Source: Phycisphaerae bacterium RAS1 | Lineage (GTDB): Bacteria; Planctomycetota; Phycisphaerae; UBA1845; Fen-1342 | DNA: 64,000 nt | Direction of reading: 5' to 3' | Assembly (NCBI GenBank): GCA_007859745.1 | Contig: SMLU01000001.1 | Coordinates: 1,178,001-1,242,000, forward strand | Shown: positions 7,892-16,441 of the stretch, in pieces | Layout: every line of letters starts with the position of its first letter | Numbering within the stretch: the first letter of the stretch is position 1 | Notes under the pieces: generated by a model | Database searches by the model: none | What the model was told of the DNA's origin: nothing | Seen by the model: only the letters and a program-made list of their open reading frames with translations | Program-made: the position numbers and the translations under genes

Positions 7892-9829
7892 TTGAAACCC
7901 CCTTTTCTGATCGGCATCGGTCTGGCAGCTGTCGTGGCGATCGCCGCGTTTGTCTCCCCCACGTTGCGCTCGGCCGAGTCAAAGGCGGCGGTCGAAGCCG
8001 CCGAGAAAGCCGAGCTGGCCCGGCGACAGCTTGCCCGTTTCGACCTGCTGCTGCCGTCGGCCGCCGCGCGCGCCCCGGCCGCGGACCTGAAAGACGCGAC
8101 GCCCGCGGCGCTCGAGGGCGCCCGCGAGGCGATTCAGGCGGCGGCCCAGCAGGCTTCCGCCGATCTGCGGCGTCTGAACGAGAGCGCGGCCGCCGCCGGT
8201 CTTGCGACGCGACAACCCGAGCCAGTCGGCGCCGACCCCGGAAGTGTACAACGGGCGGCGGCGGCGCTGGATGCGGCGGTGAAGGTGAATGACGCGCTTC
8301 TGGCCGATGCGCTCAAGGCGGCGCGCGAGGCCAAGCAGATCGACAACAGCCCGCTGATCGTGGCGAGCGTGCTTGGGGCGGCCGAATACACGCGTTCGAC
8401 GCAACTGCTCAACCAGGCCGGCGAGCTTCGGGCGCGGCTGGCGCGCGAACTGACAAACCTGCTCAACGAGGCGGCGGTCTGGAAGCGGACGCGCGGTTCG
8501 GCTGACTACTTCCGCGGCCTTGACAGCGCTGCGACGCTGGGCGAGCTGAAGGCGATGCGCGACGCGCTGGCGGCGAAAAAAGAATCCCGCGATGCGGCGG
8601 CGGCGCTGGCCGCGCAGGTTTCCGAACGTGAACAGGCGCTCGACAAAGCCAAAGCAGATCTTGCCAAGGCCAACGCCGAGATTCAGGCGCTGGAAGCGCG
8701 CGGCTTCAGGGCGGGCGACGATGCCTCCTTCGCCGCGTATCGCACTCAGCACGCGGCCGCGTCGCAGCGCATCAAGCAGGTGCAGTCCGAGGCGCAGCTC
8801 CTGGAGCGCGGCGGCCGCAAAGGGGCCGAGCTGGTCGGAGAGAATCTGGCCGAGGCCGAGATCCGCGGCGGCGAGGCGGTTGTGAGTCTCGACCAGCTTC
8901 GCCGGCAGCAGGCCGCGGCCGATGACCGCGTGGCGCGGGAAGCCGCGTCCGCAAAGGCGATTGAACAGCAGATCAAGTTTCTCGAACAAGTCTCGGCCGA
9001 CGCGGCCTCGGCCAGGACGCGCTACGCTGCCCGGCTGGCGGAGCTCGAGGCGGTCCAGACGGCGCTGGTTGAGGAAATCAAGCAGCTTGCCACGCGCGCG
9101 ACGGAGAAGGAGCAGGAGGCGCTCGCGGCGGCCCAGGCGGCCGCGGCGGCGTTTCGTGACGCGCAGAAGGCGATCGACGACTGGAAGCGACAGGCGGCCG
9201 ACGTGCAGGCGACGCTCGACACCGCCGGAACCAACGAGCGGCTGAAGTTCATCACGCAGAGAACGCGCTACGCGGCGCATTTCGGCAACGGGGCGGAGGC
9301 CGCCGCGCGGATGCTGGCGGCCCGGGTTCACGCGCAGCGCGTCGCGTCCGGCGCGTCGCTGATTGCAAAGATGGGGCTTTTCGGTGAAATCCGGTCCGGC
9401 GACTTCACCTTCGACGCTTCGCCATTCGAAACGGCGCTGGCGACGGCCCGGGACGAGGGTGTGAAGTCATTGGAGGATGCGCGATCCAAACTGGAGAAGC
9501 TGGCGACACCGGCGGAAACCGCGTGGATCGCGCAGGCCGCGACCGCGGCGACATTCGCGATTCAATTGCAGCTTCAGACTGACCCGGCGACGCAGGAGAC
9601 GCTGAAGGCGTCCGCCCTGGACGCGCTGGGCAAGGCGCTCGAGAAGCGCGAGCAAAGCCCCTACCTCGCCGCCTACGTCGCGCTACGAACGCACCTTCAG
9701 GGCGGCGCCGCCAAGCCGGCCGAAGAAAAGAAGGCCGAAGACGAGGGCGGCTTGTTCGAGGATGAGGAGAACGGCGAGAAGAAGCCCGATGAAGAAAAGA
9801 AGGAGCCGGAGGGGGGAGGCGGGAAGTAG
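7892..9829 (+). CDS. Secreted or anchored coiled-coil protein, unknown function
   Basis: A 645-residue Ala/Glu/Lys-rich protein. The N-terminus has a membrane segment (LIGIGLAAVVAIAAFVSPTL), then almost the whole chain is predicted long alpha-helix with heptad-like patterns such as EREQALDKAKADLAKANAEI and AEKEAEAL-type runs. The last 45 residues are very acidic and lysine-rich (EEKKAEDEGGLFEDEENGE). No enzymatic motif is visible. The start is a TTG at 7892: GGAG sits seven bases upstream, while the nearby ATG at 7887 is out of frame and hits a stop at once. Such proteins often act as envelope spacers or scaffolds, which is inference. It stands alone; alanine racemase follows after 144 bp with its own promoter. 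Confidence 0.75.
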   Translation: MKPPFLIGIGLAAVVAIAAFVSPTLRSAESKAAVEAAEKAELARRQLARFDLLLPSAAARAPAADLKDATPAALEGAREAIQAAAQQASADLRRLNESAAAAGLATRQPEPVGADPGSVQRAAAALDAAVKVNDALLADALKAAREAKQIDNSPLIVASVLGAAEYTRSTQLLNQAGELRARLARELTNLLNEAAVWKRTRGSADYFRGLDSAATLGELKAMRDALAAKKESRDAAAALAAQVSEREQALDKAKADLAKANAEIQALEARGFRAGDDASFAAYRTQHAAASQRIKQVQSEAQLLERGGRKGAELVGENLAEAEIRGGEAVVSLDQLRRQQAAADDRVAREAASAKAIEQQIKFLEQVSADAASARTRYAARLAELEAVQTALVEEIKQLATRATEKEQEALAAAQAAAAAFRDAQKAIDDWKRQAADVQATLDTAGTNERLKFITQRTRYAAHFGNGAEAAARMLAARVHAQRVASGASLIAKMGLFGEIRSGDFTFDASPFETALATARDEGVKSLEDARSKLEKLATPAETAWIAQAATAATFAIQLQLQTDPATQETLKASALDALGKALEKREQSPYLAAYVALRTHLQGGAAKPAEEKKAEDEGGLFEDEENGEKKPDEEKKEPEGGGGK

Positions 9830-9840
9830 CGAATCCGGCA

Positions 9841-9899
9841 GCGTCGAACCTCCGCGTCCGACGCCGAAATCGCCGTCGGACACTGAGGTCCGACGCTAC
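9841..9899. repeat. Palindromic repeat family B, copy B1
   Basis: A 59-bp imperfect palindrome with ends GTCGAACCTCCGCGTCCGAC and GTCGGACACTGAGGTCCGAC around GCCGAAATCGCC. An almost identical copy lies in the opposite orientation at 37443-37504. It sits 12 bp after the coiled-coil gene stop and just before the alr promoter, where it could act as a transcription terminator. Confidence 0.8.
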
Positions 9900-9906
9900 A
9901 ACCCCG

Positions 9907-9934
9907 TTGTCGGCTCTTCAGCGGCCGCTATACT
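9907..9934 (+). promoter_or_regulatory. Sigma70-type promoter of alr
   Basis: TTGTCG at 9907-9912 and TATACT at 9929-9934 are separated by 16 bp. The transcript would start about 30 bp before the AGGAG Shine-Dalgarno (9966-9970) of the ATG at 9974. Confidence 0.55.
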
Positions 9935-9973
9935 GCCGATAGCGAACAGGGAGGTTCGCGAAAGCAGGAGTCC

Positions 9974-10945
9974 ATGCGTAGTCGTCACGTCAGCGTCACC
10001 ATCAACCTCGATCACGTTCGTCACAACGCCGAGACCATCCGCCGCAAGACCGGCGTACGTCTCATCGCCGTCATCAAAGCGGACGCCTACGGGCTGGGAG
10101 CGGAGGTCGTCGCGCCGGCGCTGGAGGGCGTGGCCGACGAGTTCGCGTATTTCACGATTGACGAAGCCCGCAAGGTCGGCCGGCCGGGGATCGTGCTCGG
10201 CCCGCCCGACGCCGAACCGGCGGAATACCGCGAGCTGGGCCTGCGGCCGATGGTCTACACGCGCGATCTTGCCGAACGCTACGCCGCGATCCCGGTCGCC
10301 GTCAGTCTCGACACCGGCATGCAGCGTTTCGGCTGCCGCCCGGAGGAGCTGGATGAGCTGCTGCGCATCAGCGACGCGCGCGAGGTCTACACGCATGCCG
10401 GCCAGCTCGGATCGATTGAAAAACTGCGAGCCGCGGTGAACGGCCGGCGGACGGCGTTCATGCTGCACGCGGCGTCGAGCGCGCTGCTGGGCGCGCCCGA
10501 GGCCTGGCTGGACGCGGTGCGGCCGGGCGTGGCGCTGTATCGCGGGGCGGTGCGCGTCTCGGCCCGCATTCACACCGTCCGCGACACAAACGGGCGCGTG
10601 GGTTACACCGGGTTTGAATGCCCGCGCGTCGGGATCATTCTTGCGGGCTACAGCAACCTGCTCGGACCGGCGCCGGTGGTGGTCAACGGCCGGCGGCAGC
10701 GGCTGATCGAGGCGGGAATGAACTCATCCTTCGTCAGTCTGCATCCCGACGACCAGCCGGGCGACGAGGTGGTGCTGCTGGGCGACGGACTGACCGAGGC
10801 CGATGTGGCGGCGAACTTCAACGTCCGCGAGCATGAGATTCTGTGCCGCTACTGCGCGGCGGGGACGCGGCGCTACGGCTCTGCTCGCTCAGCACCTGCT
10901 GACGATACCATTCGATCGAACGCTTCAATCCCTCAGCGAACATGA
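9974..10945 (+). CDS. alr: Alanine racemase
   Basis: The PLP enzyme interconverts L- and D-alanine and so feeds peptidoglycan synthesis. The PLP lysine is in AVIKADAYGLG (about residue 34), and the TIM-barrel strands SLDTGMQRFG and VRPGVALYRG follow. The C-terminal domain carries VGYTGFECPRVGII and EVVLLG. At 323 residues it is shorter than the usual 360-380, mainly through compact loops. AGGAG lies three bases before the ATG. The last 35 or so residues, after the normal end near TRRYG, are not family-like and are read antisense to the 3' end of the convergent epimerase gene. The original stop may have been lost, or the two genes grew into each other. Confidence 0.88.
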   Translation: MRSRHVSVTINLDHVRHNAETIRRKTGVRLIAVIKADAYGLGAEVVAPALEGVADEFAYFTIDEARKVGRPGIVLGPPDAEPAEYRELGLRPMVYTRDLAERYAAIPVAVSLDTGMQRFGCRPEELDELLRISDAREVYTHAGQLGSIEKLRAAVNGRRTAFMLHAASSALLGAPEAWLDAVRPGVALYRGAVRVSARIHTVRDTNGRVGYTGFECPRVGIILAGYSNLLGPAPVVVNGRRQRLIEAGMNSSFVSLHPDDQPGDEVVLLGDGLTEADVAANFNVREHEILCRYCAAGTRRYGSARSAPADDTIRSNASIPQRT

Positions 10946-11825
10946 CCCGCGGTTCGTAGCCAATAACGCGCTTCGCCTCACCGATGTCGGCGAGGCTGTG
11001 CCGCACGTCGCCGGCGCGGGCCGGGCGGTAGTCGGCCGGCAGCGACGTGCCCAGCGCCCTATTGATTTCCACGATGATCGCGTTCAGCGTCGTCCGCTCG
11101 CCGCAGCCAATATTCACCACCTCGCCGCTGACCTTTCCGGCCCGCGCGGCCAGGAGGTTGGCCTGCACCACGTTGTCGATGTAGCAGAAATCGCGCGACT
11201 GCTCACCGTCGCCGTACACGATCGGCTTCTCGCCGCGGGCCATGCGCGTCACGAACGCGGGGATGACCGCGGCGTAGTCGCTGGCGGGGTTCTGCTTCGG
11301 GCCGAACACGTTGAAGTACCGCAGCGACACCGTCTGAAGGCCGTACACCTGGGCGTAGACCGAGCAGTACTGCTCCGCCGCCAGCTTGCTGACCGCGTAG
11401 GGGCTGAGCGGCTGCGGCCGCATGTCCTCGCGCTTCGGCAGCACAGGCGTGTCGCCGTAGGCGCTGCTGCTGCTGCTGTAGACCAGGCGGCGGACGCCGG
11501 CGGCGCGCGACGCCTCCAGCAGGTTCAGCGTGCCCGTGGCGTTGGCGGCATGCGCCTCGACCGGGAAATCGATGCTGCGCGGCACGCTCGAACGAGCCGC
11601 CAGGTGAAATACCACCTCGGCGCCTGCCACGGCTCGCTGCACCGTCTCCGCGTCGCAGATATCGCCGTGAATGAACTCGAAGCCGGCGGCGAAGTCGGCC
11701 ATGTTCTCGCGGCGGCCCGTGCTCAGGTTGTCGATCACGCGCACCTGTTGCCCGTCGTCGAGCAGCCGCCGCGCCAGATGGCTGCCGATAAATCCCGCAC
11801 CGCCGGTCACCAGGCAAAGGCTCAT
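10818..11825 (-). CDS. NAD-dependent nucleotide-sugar 4-epimerase
   Basis: A 335-residue extended short-chain dehydrogenase/reductase. The NAD-binding site is VTGGAGFIGSHLARRLL at the N-terminus, the catalytic pair is YAVSK, and the serine strand is YSSSSSAYGD. The pattern RSVPRSIDFP and DFCYIDNVVQANL resembles UDP-GlcNAc/UDP-Glc 4-epimerases of the WbpP/Gne group used in polysaccharide synthesis; the exact sugar is not certain. The normal C-terminus is reached near SIEWYRQQ. The following 25 residues (SEQSRSAASPPRSSG...) overlap alr on the other strand by 128 bp in total. Its ATG (11825) overlaps the tatD stop by four bases, so it is translationally coupled to tatD. Confidence 0.88.
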   Translation of the reverse strand: MSLCLVTGGAGFIGSHLARRLLDDGQQVRVIDNLSTGRRENMADFAAGFEFIHGDICDAETVQRAVAGAEVVFHLAARSSVPRSIDFPVEAHAANATGTLNLLEASRAAGVRRLVYSSSSSAYGDTPVLPKREDMRPQPLSPYAVSKLAAEQYCSVYAQVYGLQTVSLRYFNVFGPKQNPASDYAAVIPAFVTRMARGEKPIVYGDGEQSRDFCYIDNVVQANLLAARAGKVSGEVVNIGCGERTTLNAIIVEINRALGTSLPADYRPARAGDVRHSLADIGEAKRVIGYEPRVMFAEGLKRSIEWYRQQVLSEQSRSAASPPRSSGTESHARGR

Positions 11826-12616
11826 GAACTCGCCTCGGGAAGTTTGAAGAAACGCCGCGCGTTCGCGGTCGTCGCGGCCGACAGGGACTCGAGCGACTCA
11901 CCTCGAAGATCGGCCAGAAAGCGGGCTGTGTGTACGACGAAGGCCGGCTCGCACGGGCGCGCCTTGCGGAGCGGCTCGGGCGAGAGGAACGGCGAATCCG
12001 TCTCGACCATGAAGCGGTCGGCCGGAATCCACTTCGCGACGCGCTGAATCTCTTCGGAATTCTTGAACGTCACGACGCCGGTGAACGAAATCCACAGGCC
12101 CATGTCGATGATTCGCCGCGCGACGGCTTCGTCGGCGGAGAAGCAGTGGAACACGACGCGATCGCGGAGCATCGGGTAGTCGGCCAGGATGTCGCAAACC
12201 TCGCTCTCGGCCTTGCGGGCGTGAATGACGACCGGGCGTCGGGTCTTGCAGGCCAAACCGAGCTGGAAACGGAAGACGCCTTCCTGCGAAGCGCGCGGGG
12301 AGAAGTCGTAATGGAAATCAAGTCCGGTCTCGCCGACGGCGACCAGCCGCTTCGGATCGATGCCGCCGTGATGCAGCTCATACAGCCGGCGCATTTGCGC
12401 TTCGTCGGCGCTGCCGGCCTGGTGCGGATGGATGCCGGCCGCGATGAAGACGTCGGCGTGCTTGTGCGACAGCGCCGCCGCGGCCTCAGCGTCGTCGGGC
12501 GTCGTGGCGACCGTCACGAACTGCCGTACGCCGGCGTCGCGCGCCCGAGCGATGACCGCATCCGCCTGATCGGCGAACTCGCGGCTGGTCAGGTGGCAGT
12601 GGGTGTCAACCAACAT
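11822..12616 (-). CDS. tatD: TatD family metal-dependent hydrolase
   Basis: A 264-residue TIM-barrel hydrolase of the TatD DNase family. Metal ligands are visible in order: DTHCHL (residues 4-9), the glutamate of AVGETGLDFHYDFSP, PVVIHARKAE, VVFHCFS and the aspartate of VETDSPFLSPEP. TatD proteins are cytoplasmic 3'-5' exonucleases implicated in DNA repair and oxidative stress. The length is typical. Eleven bases upstream of its ATG lies a heptamer array (12627-12647). It is coupled downstream to the epimerase by a four-base overlap. Confidence 0.93.
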   Translation of the reverse strand: MLVDTHCHLTSREFADQADAVIARARDAGVRQFVTVATTPDDAEAAAALSHKHADVFIAAGIHPHQAGSADEAQMRRLYELHHGGIDPKRLVAVGETGLDFHYDFSPRASQEGVFRFQLGLACKTRRPVVIHARKAESEVCDILADYPMLRDRVVFHCFSADEAVARRIIDMGLWISFTGVVTFKNSEEIQRVAKWIPADRFMVETDSPFLSPEPLRKARPCEPAFVVHTARFLADLRGESLESLSAATTANARRFFKLPEASS

Positions 12617-12626
12617 GAGTTCAAAC

Positions 12627-12647
12627 TTCAGAGTTCAGAGTTCAGAG
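12627..12647. repeat. Heptamer array H1, three exact TTCAGAG units
   Basis: TTCAGAG is repeated three times without change at 12627, 12634 and 12641. It lies between yicC and tatD and faces an inverted array (H2, 12755-12775). The 107 bp between them hold no gene. Confidence 0.9.
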
Positions 12648-12754
12648 TGCGATCAGAACGCGAAGCCGTTCAAAGTAGGTCAGGTCTGATGGCGGCCGCG
12701 CTCGCTTGCGCTTCGCGTTCCGACCGCCGGCCTTTCGCATCGACTCTGAATCTT

Positions 12755-12775
12755 GAACTCTGAACTCTGAACTTA
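12755..12775. repeat. Heptamer array H2, inverted GAACTCT units
   Basis: GAACTCT at 12755 and 12762 and GAACTTA at 12769 are the reverse complement of the H1 type. The array ends exactly at the yicC stop codon (12773-12775). H1 to H2 spans 149 bp. Confidence 0.85.
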
Positions 12776-13654
12776 CTCAACGTTCATCACTTGCTCTTTG
12801 ATCCGGTCGATCGCCGCCTTGATCTCGACCACGTCACGGGCGATCTGGCCGTCGCCGGTCTTGGAGCCCATCGTGTTCGCCTCGCGCAACATCTCCTGCG
12901 CCACGAACTCCAGCTTGCGGCCCGAAGGCTCGCGCTCGCCCATCAGCCGCAGGAACTGCTCGCCGTGCGATGCCAGCCGGCTGACCTCCTCGCTGATGTC
13001 GCTGCGCTCGGCGTAGATCGACACCTCTTTGAGCAGGTCCTGCTCCGCCAGTTTTACGCCGCTGCCGTTCAAAAGTTCCTGCACGCGGCTCAGCAGCCGG
13101 TCGCGGAACTCGGCCACGACCGCCGGCACGCGCTCGCGGATGCTCGCGAGCCGGCGGCTGATCAGGTCGCAGTGGGCCGTCAGGTCGGCGGTGATCGCGC
13201 GACCTTCGGTCTGCCGCATGCTGAGCAGGTGCTCCATCGCCGTGGTGGTCAGCCGTTGAATCAGCTCCCACGTCTGCTCGCGCTGCGCCTCGGTGAGGTC
13301 GCGCGGCTGGCAAACGCCCGGGAGCGTCGCCAGCGTAGCCAGGTCGATCCGCGTGCGCGGGTCGTCGGCGACGGCGTGGCGAAGCTGCTCGATGTACTGG
13401 TGGATCGCGGAGGTGTTGATTTCCTGGGCCGCGGCGGCGGAGAGGTCGCGCACGTGCAGCCGCAGAGACGCGCTGCCGCGGGTGATTTTCTGACGGATGA
13501 GCCGCTCGACTTCGGTTTCGAGGAAGCCGAATTCGTCGGGCAGGTGGATGGAGGCCTTGAGGTAGCGGTTGTTGACGGTGCGGATTTCGAGGTGATAGGC
13601 GTGCGCGTCCTCCTCCAGCCGCGCCTCACCGAAACCCGTCATCGAGAGAATCAT
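12773..13654 (-). CDS. yicC: YicC/YloC family endoribonuclease
   Basis: A 293-residue protein with the hallmark N-terminus ILSMTGFGEARLEE and the C-terminal block GRKLEFVAQEMLREANTMGSK, both diagnostic of the YicC/YloC family. Family members are cytoplasmic endoribonucleases linked to stationary-phase survival and small-RNA turnover. The middle is mostly helical. The length matches the family. The ATG at 13654 overlaps the secG stop by four bases, so it is read from the same transcript. The stop codon lies inside the heptamer array H2. Confidence 0.93.
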   Translation of the reverse strand: MILSMTGFGEARLEEDAHAYHLEIRTVNNRYLKASIHLPDEFGFLETEVERLIRQKITRGSASLRLHVRDLSAAAAQEINTSAIHQYIEQLRHAVADDPRTRIDLATLATLPGVCQPRDLTEAQREQTWELIQRLTTTAMEHLLSMRQTEGRAITADLTAHCDLISRRLASIRERVPAVVAEFRDRLLSRVQELLNGSGVKLAEQDLLKEVSIYAERSDISEEVSRLASHGEQFLRLMGEREPSGRKLEFVAQEMLREANTMGSKTGDGQIARDVVEIKAAIDRIKEQVMNVE

Positions 13655-14040
13655 GCCAGGTCGGCTTCGAAGACGATCTGAGCGTAGTCAGGCCGATCGG
13701 GCCGCTCGGCGGGATTCGCCGACGACCCCGGCGGGGTCGAGGCCGGCGCCTGTCCCGGCGGGGCCGAAATCGACGGACCCAGGATCGGGGCGCTGGGGCG
13801 GAAGACGAAGTTCAGGATGACGGCAAAGAACAGCCAGATTCCCGCGCCGACGATGGTGGTCCAGGTCAGGAAGTCACCGGTTTTGGCGCCGAACGTCGCG
13901 CCCGCGCCCCCTGCTCCGCCAAACGCGCCGGAGAGCCCCACCCCGCGGCCGCGCTGAAGCAGAATCACCAGCATCAGCAGCAGCGAAAGGACCATGAACA
14001 AGAAGCCGAGGATCGTGTGCCAGAAGGATGCGAGAACCAT
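13651..14040 (-). CDS. secG: Protein translocase subunit SecG
   Basis: SecG is the small accessory subunit of the SecYEG channel in the inner membrane. The 129-residue protein has two membrane helices (FLFMVLSLLLMLVILLQ and IVGAGIWLFFAVILNFVF). Between them is the family loop QRGRGVGLSGAFGGAGGAGATFGAKTG, given here only by its first residues QRGRGVGLSGAFGG. A proline-rich tail of about 40 residues follows, as is common in this phylum. The ATG is at 14040. It heads the run secG-yicC-tatD-epimerase, apparently one operon. Confidence 0.93.
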   Translation of the reverse strand: MVLASFWHTILGFLFMVLSLLLMLVILLQRGRGVGLSGAFGGAGGAGATFGAKTGDFLTWTTIVGAGIWLFFAVILNFVFRPSAPILGPSISAPPGQAPASTPPGSSANPAERPDRPDYAQIVFEADLA

Positions 14041-14220
14041 AGCGCCAATGCCCTCTGCCTGCCCTGAATGCTCCCGGCCGCCGGATTACGGTCACCCGCG
14101 GTTGCCGAACCAGGAAGCTTACCCGACCGGGAGCTGGCGAACCAGTGGGGTGCTCGCGCCTGACGACGTCTGGCGGGGAGTGGCCGACACCCCGGCAGGC
14201 GCTGCGGGCGGGGCCGTTTT

Positions 14221-14319
14221 TCCGAACCCGCCGCGCCAAGCGGCGGGTTGGCGATCGTAAGCGATCGGTGCCACGCTGCCCGAGGACGTCGCTCCGCCGC
14301 TTGGCGCGGCGGGTTCGGA
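14221..14319. repeat. REP-like inverted pair, copy A2
   Basis: The left half-site at 14221-14247 is TCCGAACCCGCCGCGCC plus AAGCGGCGGGT. The right one at 14294-14319 is CCGCCGCTTGGCGCGGCGGG plus TTCGGA. They are the cleanest copies of family A in the window. The gene-free stretch 14041-14539 holds this pair, the 25-bp tandem repeat that follows, and nothing else I can name. Confidence 0.9.
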
Positions 14320-14386
14320 CAGACAAGCTTGCGGCGAGTCAGGACAGACAAGCTTGCGGCGTGTCAGTGCAGGCAAGCCCGCGCCG
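14317..14386. repeat. 25-bp tandem repeat, 2.8 units
   Basis: GGACAGACAAGCTTGCGGCG plus AGTCA (14317-14341) is followed by the same unit with one change, ending GTGTCA (14342-14366), then by a diverged partial unit to 14386. The first unit shares its start with the end of REP-like copy A2. Confidence 0.8.
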
Positions 14387-14539
14387 CGACGATTCGAGAA
14401 TTGAGTGGCGATTGTAAGTGCACGCGACTCAAATCCTGATAGGCTACCATCGGCTGGCTGATCGGCGGCCGCACTCTGGGACGCGCGCCGGTGGAATGCC
14501 GAGGCGCCCCCAGTCGGCTTCGACGAGCGGTCGCCGCGC

Positions 14540-14803
14540 GTGGATAAGGTGCTGCCCATGGCGCTGGTCACGCTGATCGTCATACTGGTCATCGGCGTCC
14601 TGCTGATCCTGGGGAGCCTCACGTTGGGATCGAGCGCCGCGGCGGCAGCCGAGTCAGAACGCGGCGACGCCGAACGGGGTGACTCCGAGATGGTCGCCTC
14701 GATCTGTCCGGCGCCGCACTGCGGCCACCGCAATGAGCTCGGCGCGCACTTCTGTGCCCGCTGTGGCGGTCCGCTGCCTTCGGGACGCGAAGAAAAGGAG
14801 TAG
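14540..14803 (+). CDS. Small membrane protein with C-terminal zinc ribbon
   Basis: An 87-residue protein. One strong membrane helix (MALVTLIVILVIGVLLILG) is followed by a short linker and a four-cysteine zinc ribbon, CPAPHCGH...FCARCGGPLP. The zinc ribbon should lie in the cytoplasm if the helix is a signal anchor with the N-terminus outside, but the topology is uncertain. The start may be GTG 14540 or ATG 14558; the second would leave the helix at the extreme N-terminus. It ends three bases before the first SPFH gene and must be co-transcribed with it, which suggests an accessory or recruiting subunit for the SPFH pair. Confidence 0.75.
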   Translation: MDKVLPMALVTLIVILVIGVLLILGSLTLGSSAAAAAESERGDAERGDSEMVASICPAPHCGHRNELGAHFCARCGGPLPSGREEKE

Positions 14804-14806
14804 CAG

Positions 14807-16441
14807 ATGGCCCTGATTACACCCCCGTCCGGCGACGCGGATCGCTACCGCAAGGCGGCATTCGCCGCGGCCGGCCGATTGCCACTGGGCATGATGATCG
14901 GTGTTGTGACGCTGGCGCTGGCAGTCCTCGCGAGTGGCTACGTGTGGTTTGTTCAGCGCGTCGAGGTCGAGGCCGGGCAGTTGCTCGTGCTGGTGCGCAA
15001 GGTCGGCAGCCCGCTGCCGGCGGCGGCGGAAGGGCAGGTGCTGCTCTATCCGGAACTGCTGAAGTCGCTCGGCGAGCCAGCGGACTCGACCGCTTACCAG
15101 GGCATCGTCTTCGAGCCGCGAACCGAGGGACGCTACTTCTACGATCCGTTCTTCTGGCGGCGGATGGTCGTCCCGGCGCAGATCGTGTCGCAGGACGAGG
15201 TCGGCGTGCTCGTTCGCAAGTACGGCAAGCCGCTTCCGCCCGGCCGTCTTGTTGCCGTGAATGAGGACGAGCGCGGCCCCCTGCCGGATGTGCTCAAGCC
15301 GGCCCGCTACAACGTCAACCCCTTCGCCTACGCGATTCAGCGCATCAAGCCCGTGATCGTCCCGGCCGGCGCCGTCGGCGTGCAGACGCTGCTTCACGGC
15401 CGCGATTCGGCGAACCCCAATGACTATCTCGTGGCCGAGGGCGAACGCGGCGTGCAGCCCAGCGTGCTGCCGCCGGGCATGTACTACAACAATCCGTACG
15501 TGCGGCGGATCGACATCATCGACACGCGCAGCCATACGATCGACCTGAGCGGGCATGATGCGATTCACTTTCCGTCCAACGACAGCTTCGACATCGTGAT
15601 CGATGCGTCGGTGGAGTACGCCATCCGGCAGGATCGGGCGCCCTATGTGCTGGCGGCGATTGGCGACCACACCGACATTCCCGAGAAGCTGATTCTGCCG
15701 TTCATGAAATCGTTCTGCCGGATCGAAGGCTCGAAGCTCCTGGCGCGCGAGTTCATCGCCGGCGATACGCGGACGGTGTTTCAGACGCGCGTGTTCGAGG
15801 GGCTGCGCGAGCGGGCGTACGCGCAGGGCATCGAAATCCGCGCCACGCTGATCCGCCGCATTGAGCCGCCGGCGGAAATCGCCAACCCGATCAGCGATCG
15901 GCAGGTGGCCGGACAGCAGATCAAGCAATACGAGAATGAAATGCACGTGGCCCAGAGCGAGGCGCGGCTGGTGGAGCAGCAGGAGCAGCAAAAACAGAAC
16001 CAGGCCATCGGACAGGCGAACCGGCAGGTGGTTTCCGTCGTCACCAATGCCAAGCAAAGCAAGGAAGTGGCGCTGATCGAGGCGCAGCAGCGGCTGGAGG
16101 TCGCCAAGCTCCAACTGGAGGCGGCCAAGCAGTCGGCCGAGGCGCTGGTCGCGCGCGGACGGGCCGAGGCGGAGGTCGTGCGGCTGACGTTCGAGGCCGA
16201 GGCGCGCCCGCTGCGAGACGCAGTGGCCGCGTTCGGCGAGGGCCGCGCGTACGCACAGTACTTCTTCTATCAGCGGCTGGCGCCGGCGATGAAATCGGTG
16301 CTGGCGACGACGGATGGGCCGTTCGCCGACATCTTCCGCTCGCTGGGAGACGCAGGAGCGGCGGCGAAGACGAAACGCTCGACGACCGGCGAGAGCGGCG
16401 GACGCGAGAAAGTCGCGCAGGACGCGGGAGGCAAGCCATGA
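14807..16441 (+). CDS. SPFH/band-7 membrane protein with triplicated N-terminal beta repeats (first of pair)
   Basis: A 544-residue protein. A membrane anchor (residues 29-49) is followed by three related beta repeats (about 54-124, 126-184, 185-240). Each starts with a strand like VLVRKYGKPLP and ends with a PGxYxxNPY motif, for example LPPGMYYNNPY. An SPFH domain (about 240-370: HTIDLSG, FDIVIDASVEY, GIEIRATLIRRIEPP) follows. A charged coiled coil (about 375-490) is rich in AQSEARLVEQQEQQK, with AEAEVVRLTFEAEARP near its end, as in stomatin/flotillin proteins. The short tail is Gly/Lys-rich. SPFH proteins form large membrane-bound oligomeric cages. The gene overlaps the next SPFH gene by four bases, so the two are probably made in equal amounts and assemble together. 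Confidence 0.85.
   Translation: MALITPPSGDADRYRKAAFAAAGRLPLGMMIGVVTLALAVLASGYVWFVQRVEVEAGQLLVLVRKVGSPLPAAAEGQVLLYPELLKSLGEPADSTAYQGIVFEPRTEGRYFYDPFFWRRMVVPAQIVSQDEVGVLVRKYGKPLPPGRLVAVNEDERGPLPDVLKPARYNVNPFAYAIQRIKPVIVPAGAVGVQTLLHGRDSANPNDYLVAEGERGVQPSVLPPGMYYNNPYVRRIDIIDTRSHTIDLSGHDAIHFPSNDSFDIVIDASVEYAIRQDRAPYVLAAIGDHTDIPEKLILPFMKSFCRIEGSKLLAREFIAGDTRTVFQTRVFEGLRERAYAQGIEIRATLIRRIEPPAEIANPISDRQVAGQQIKQYENEMHVAQSEARLVEQQEQQKQNQAIGQANRQVVSVVTNAKQSKEVALIEAQQRLEVAKLQLEAAKQSAEALVARGRAEAEVVRLTFEAEARPLRDAVAAFGEGRAYAQYFFYQRLAPAMKSVLATTDGPFADIFRSLGDAGAAAKTKRSTTGESGGREKVAQDAGGKP

Noticed and set aside
7447-7962. Upstream extension of the ACT-domain gene
   Set aside because: The extra 170 residues translate REP-like copy A1 and have no conserved pattern.
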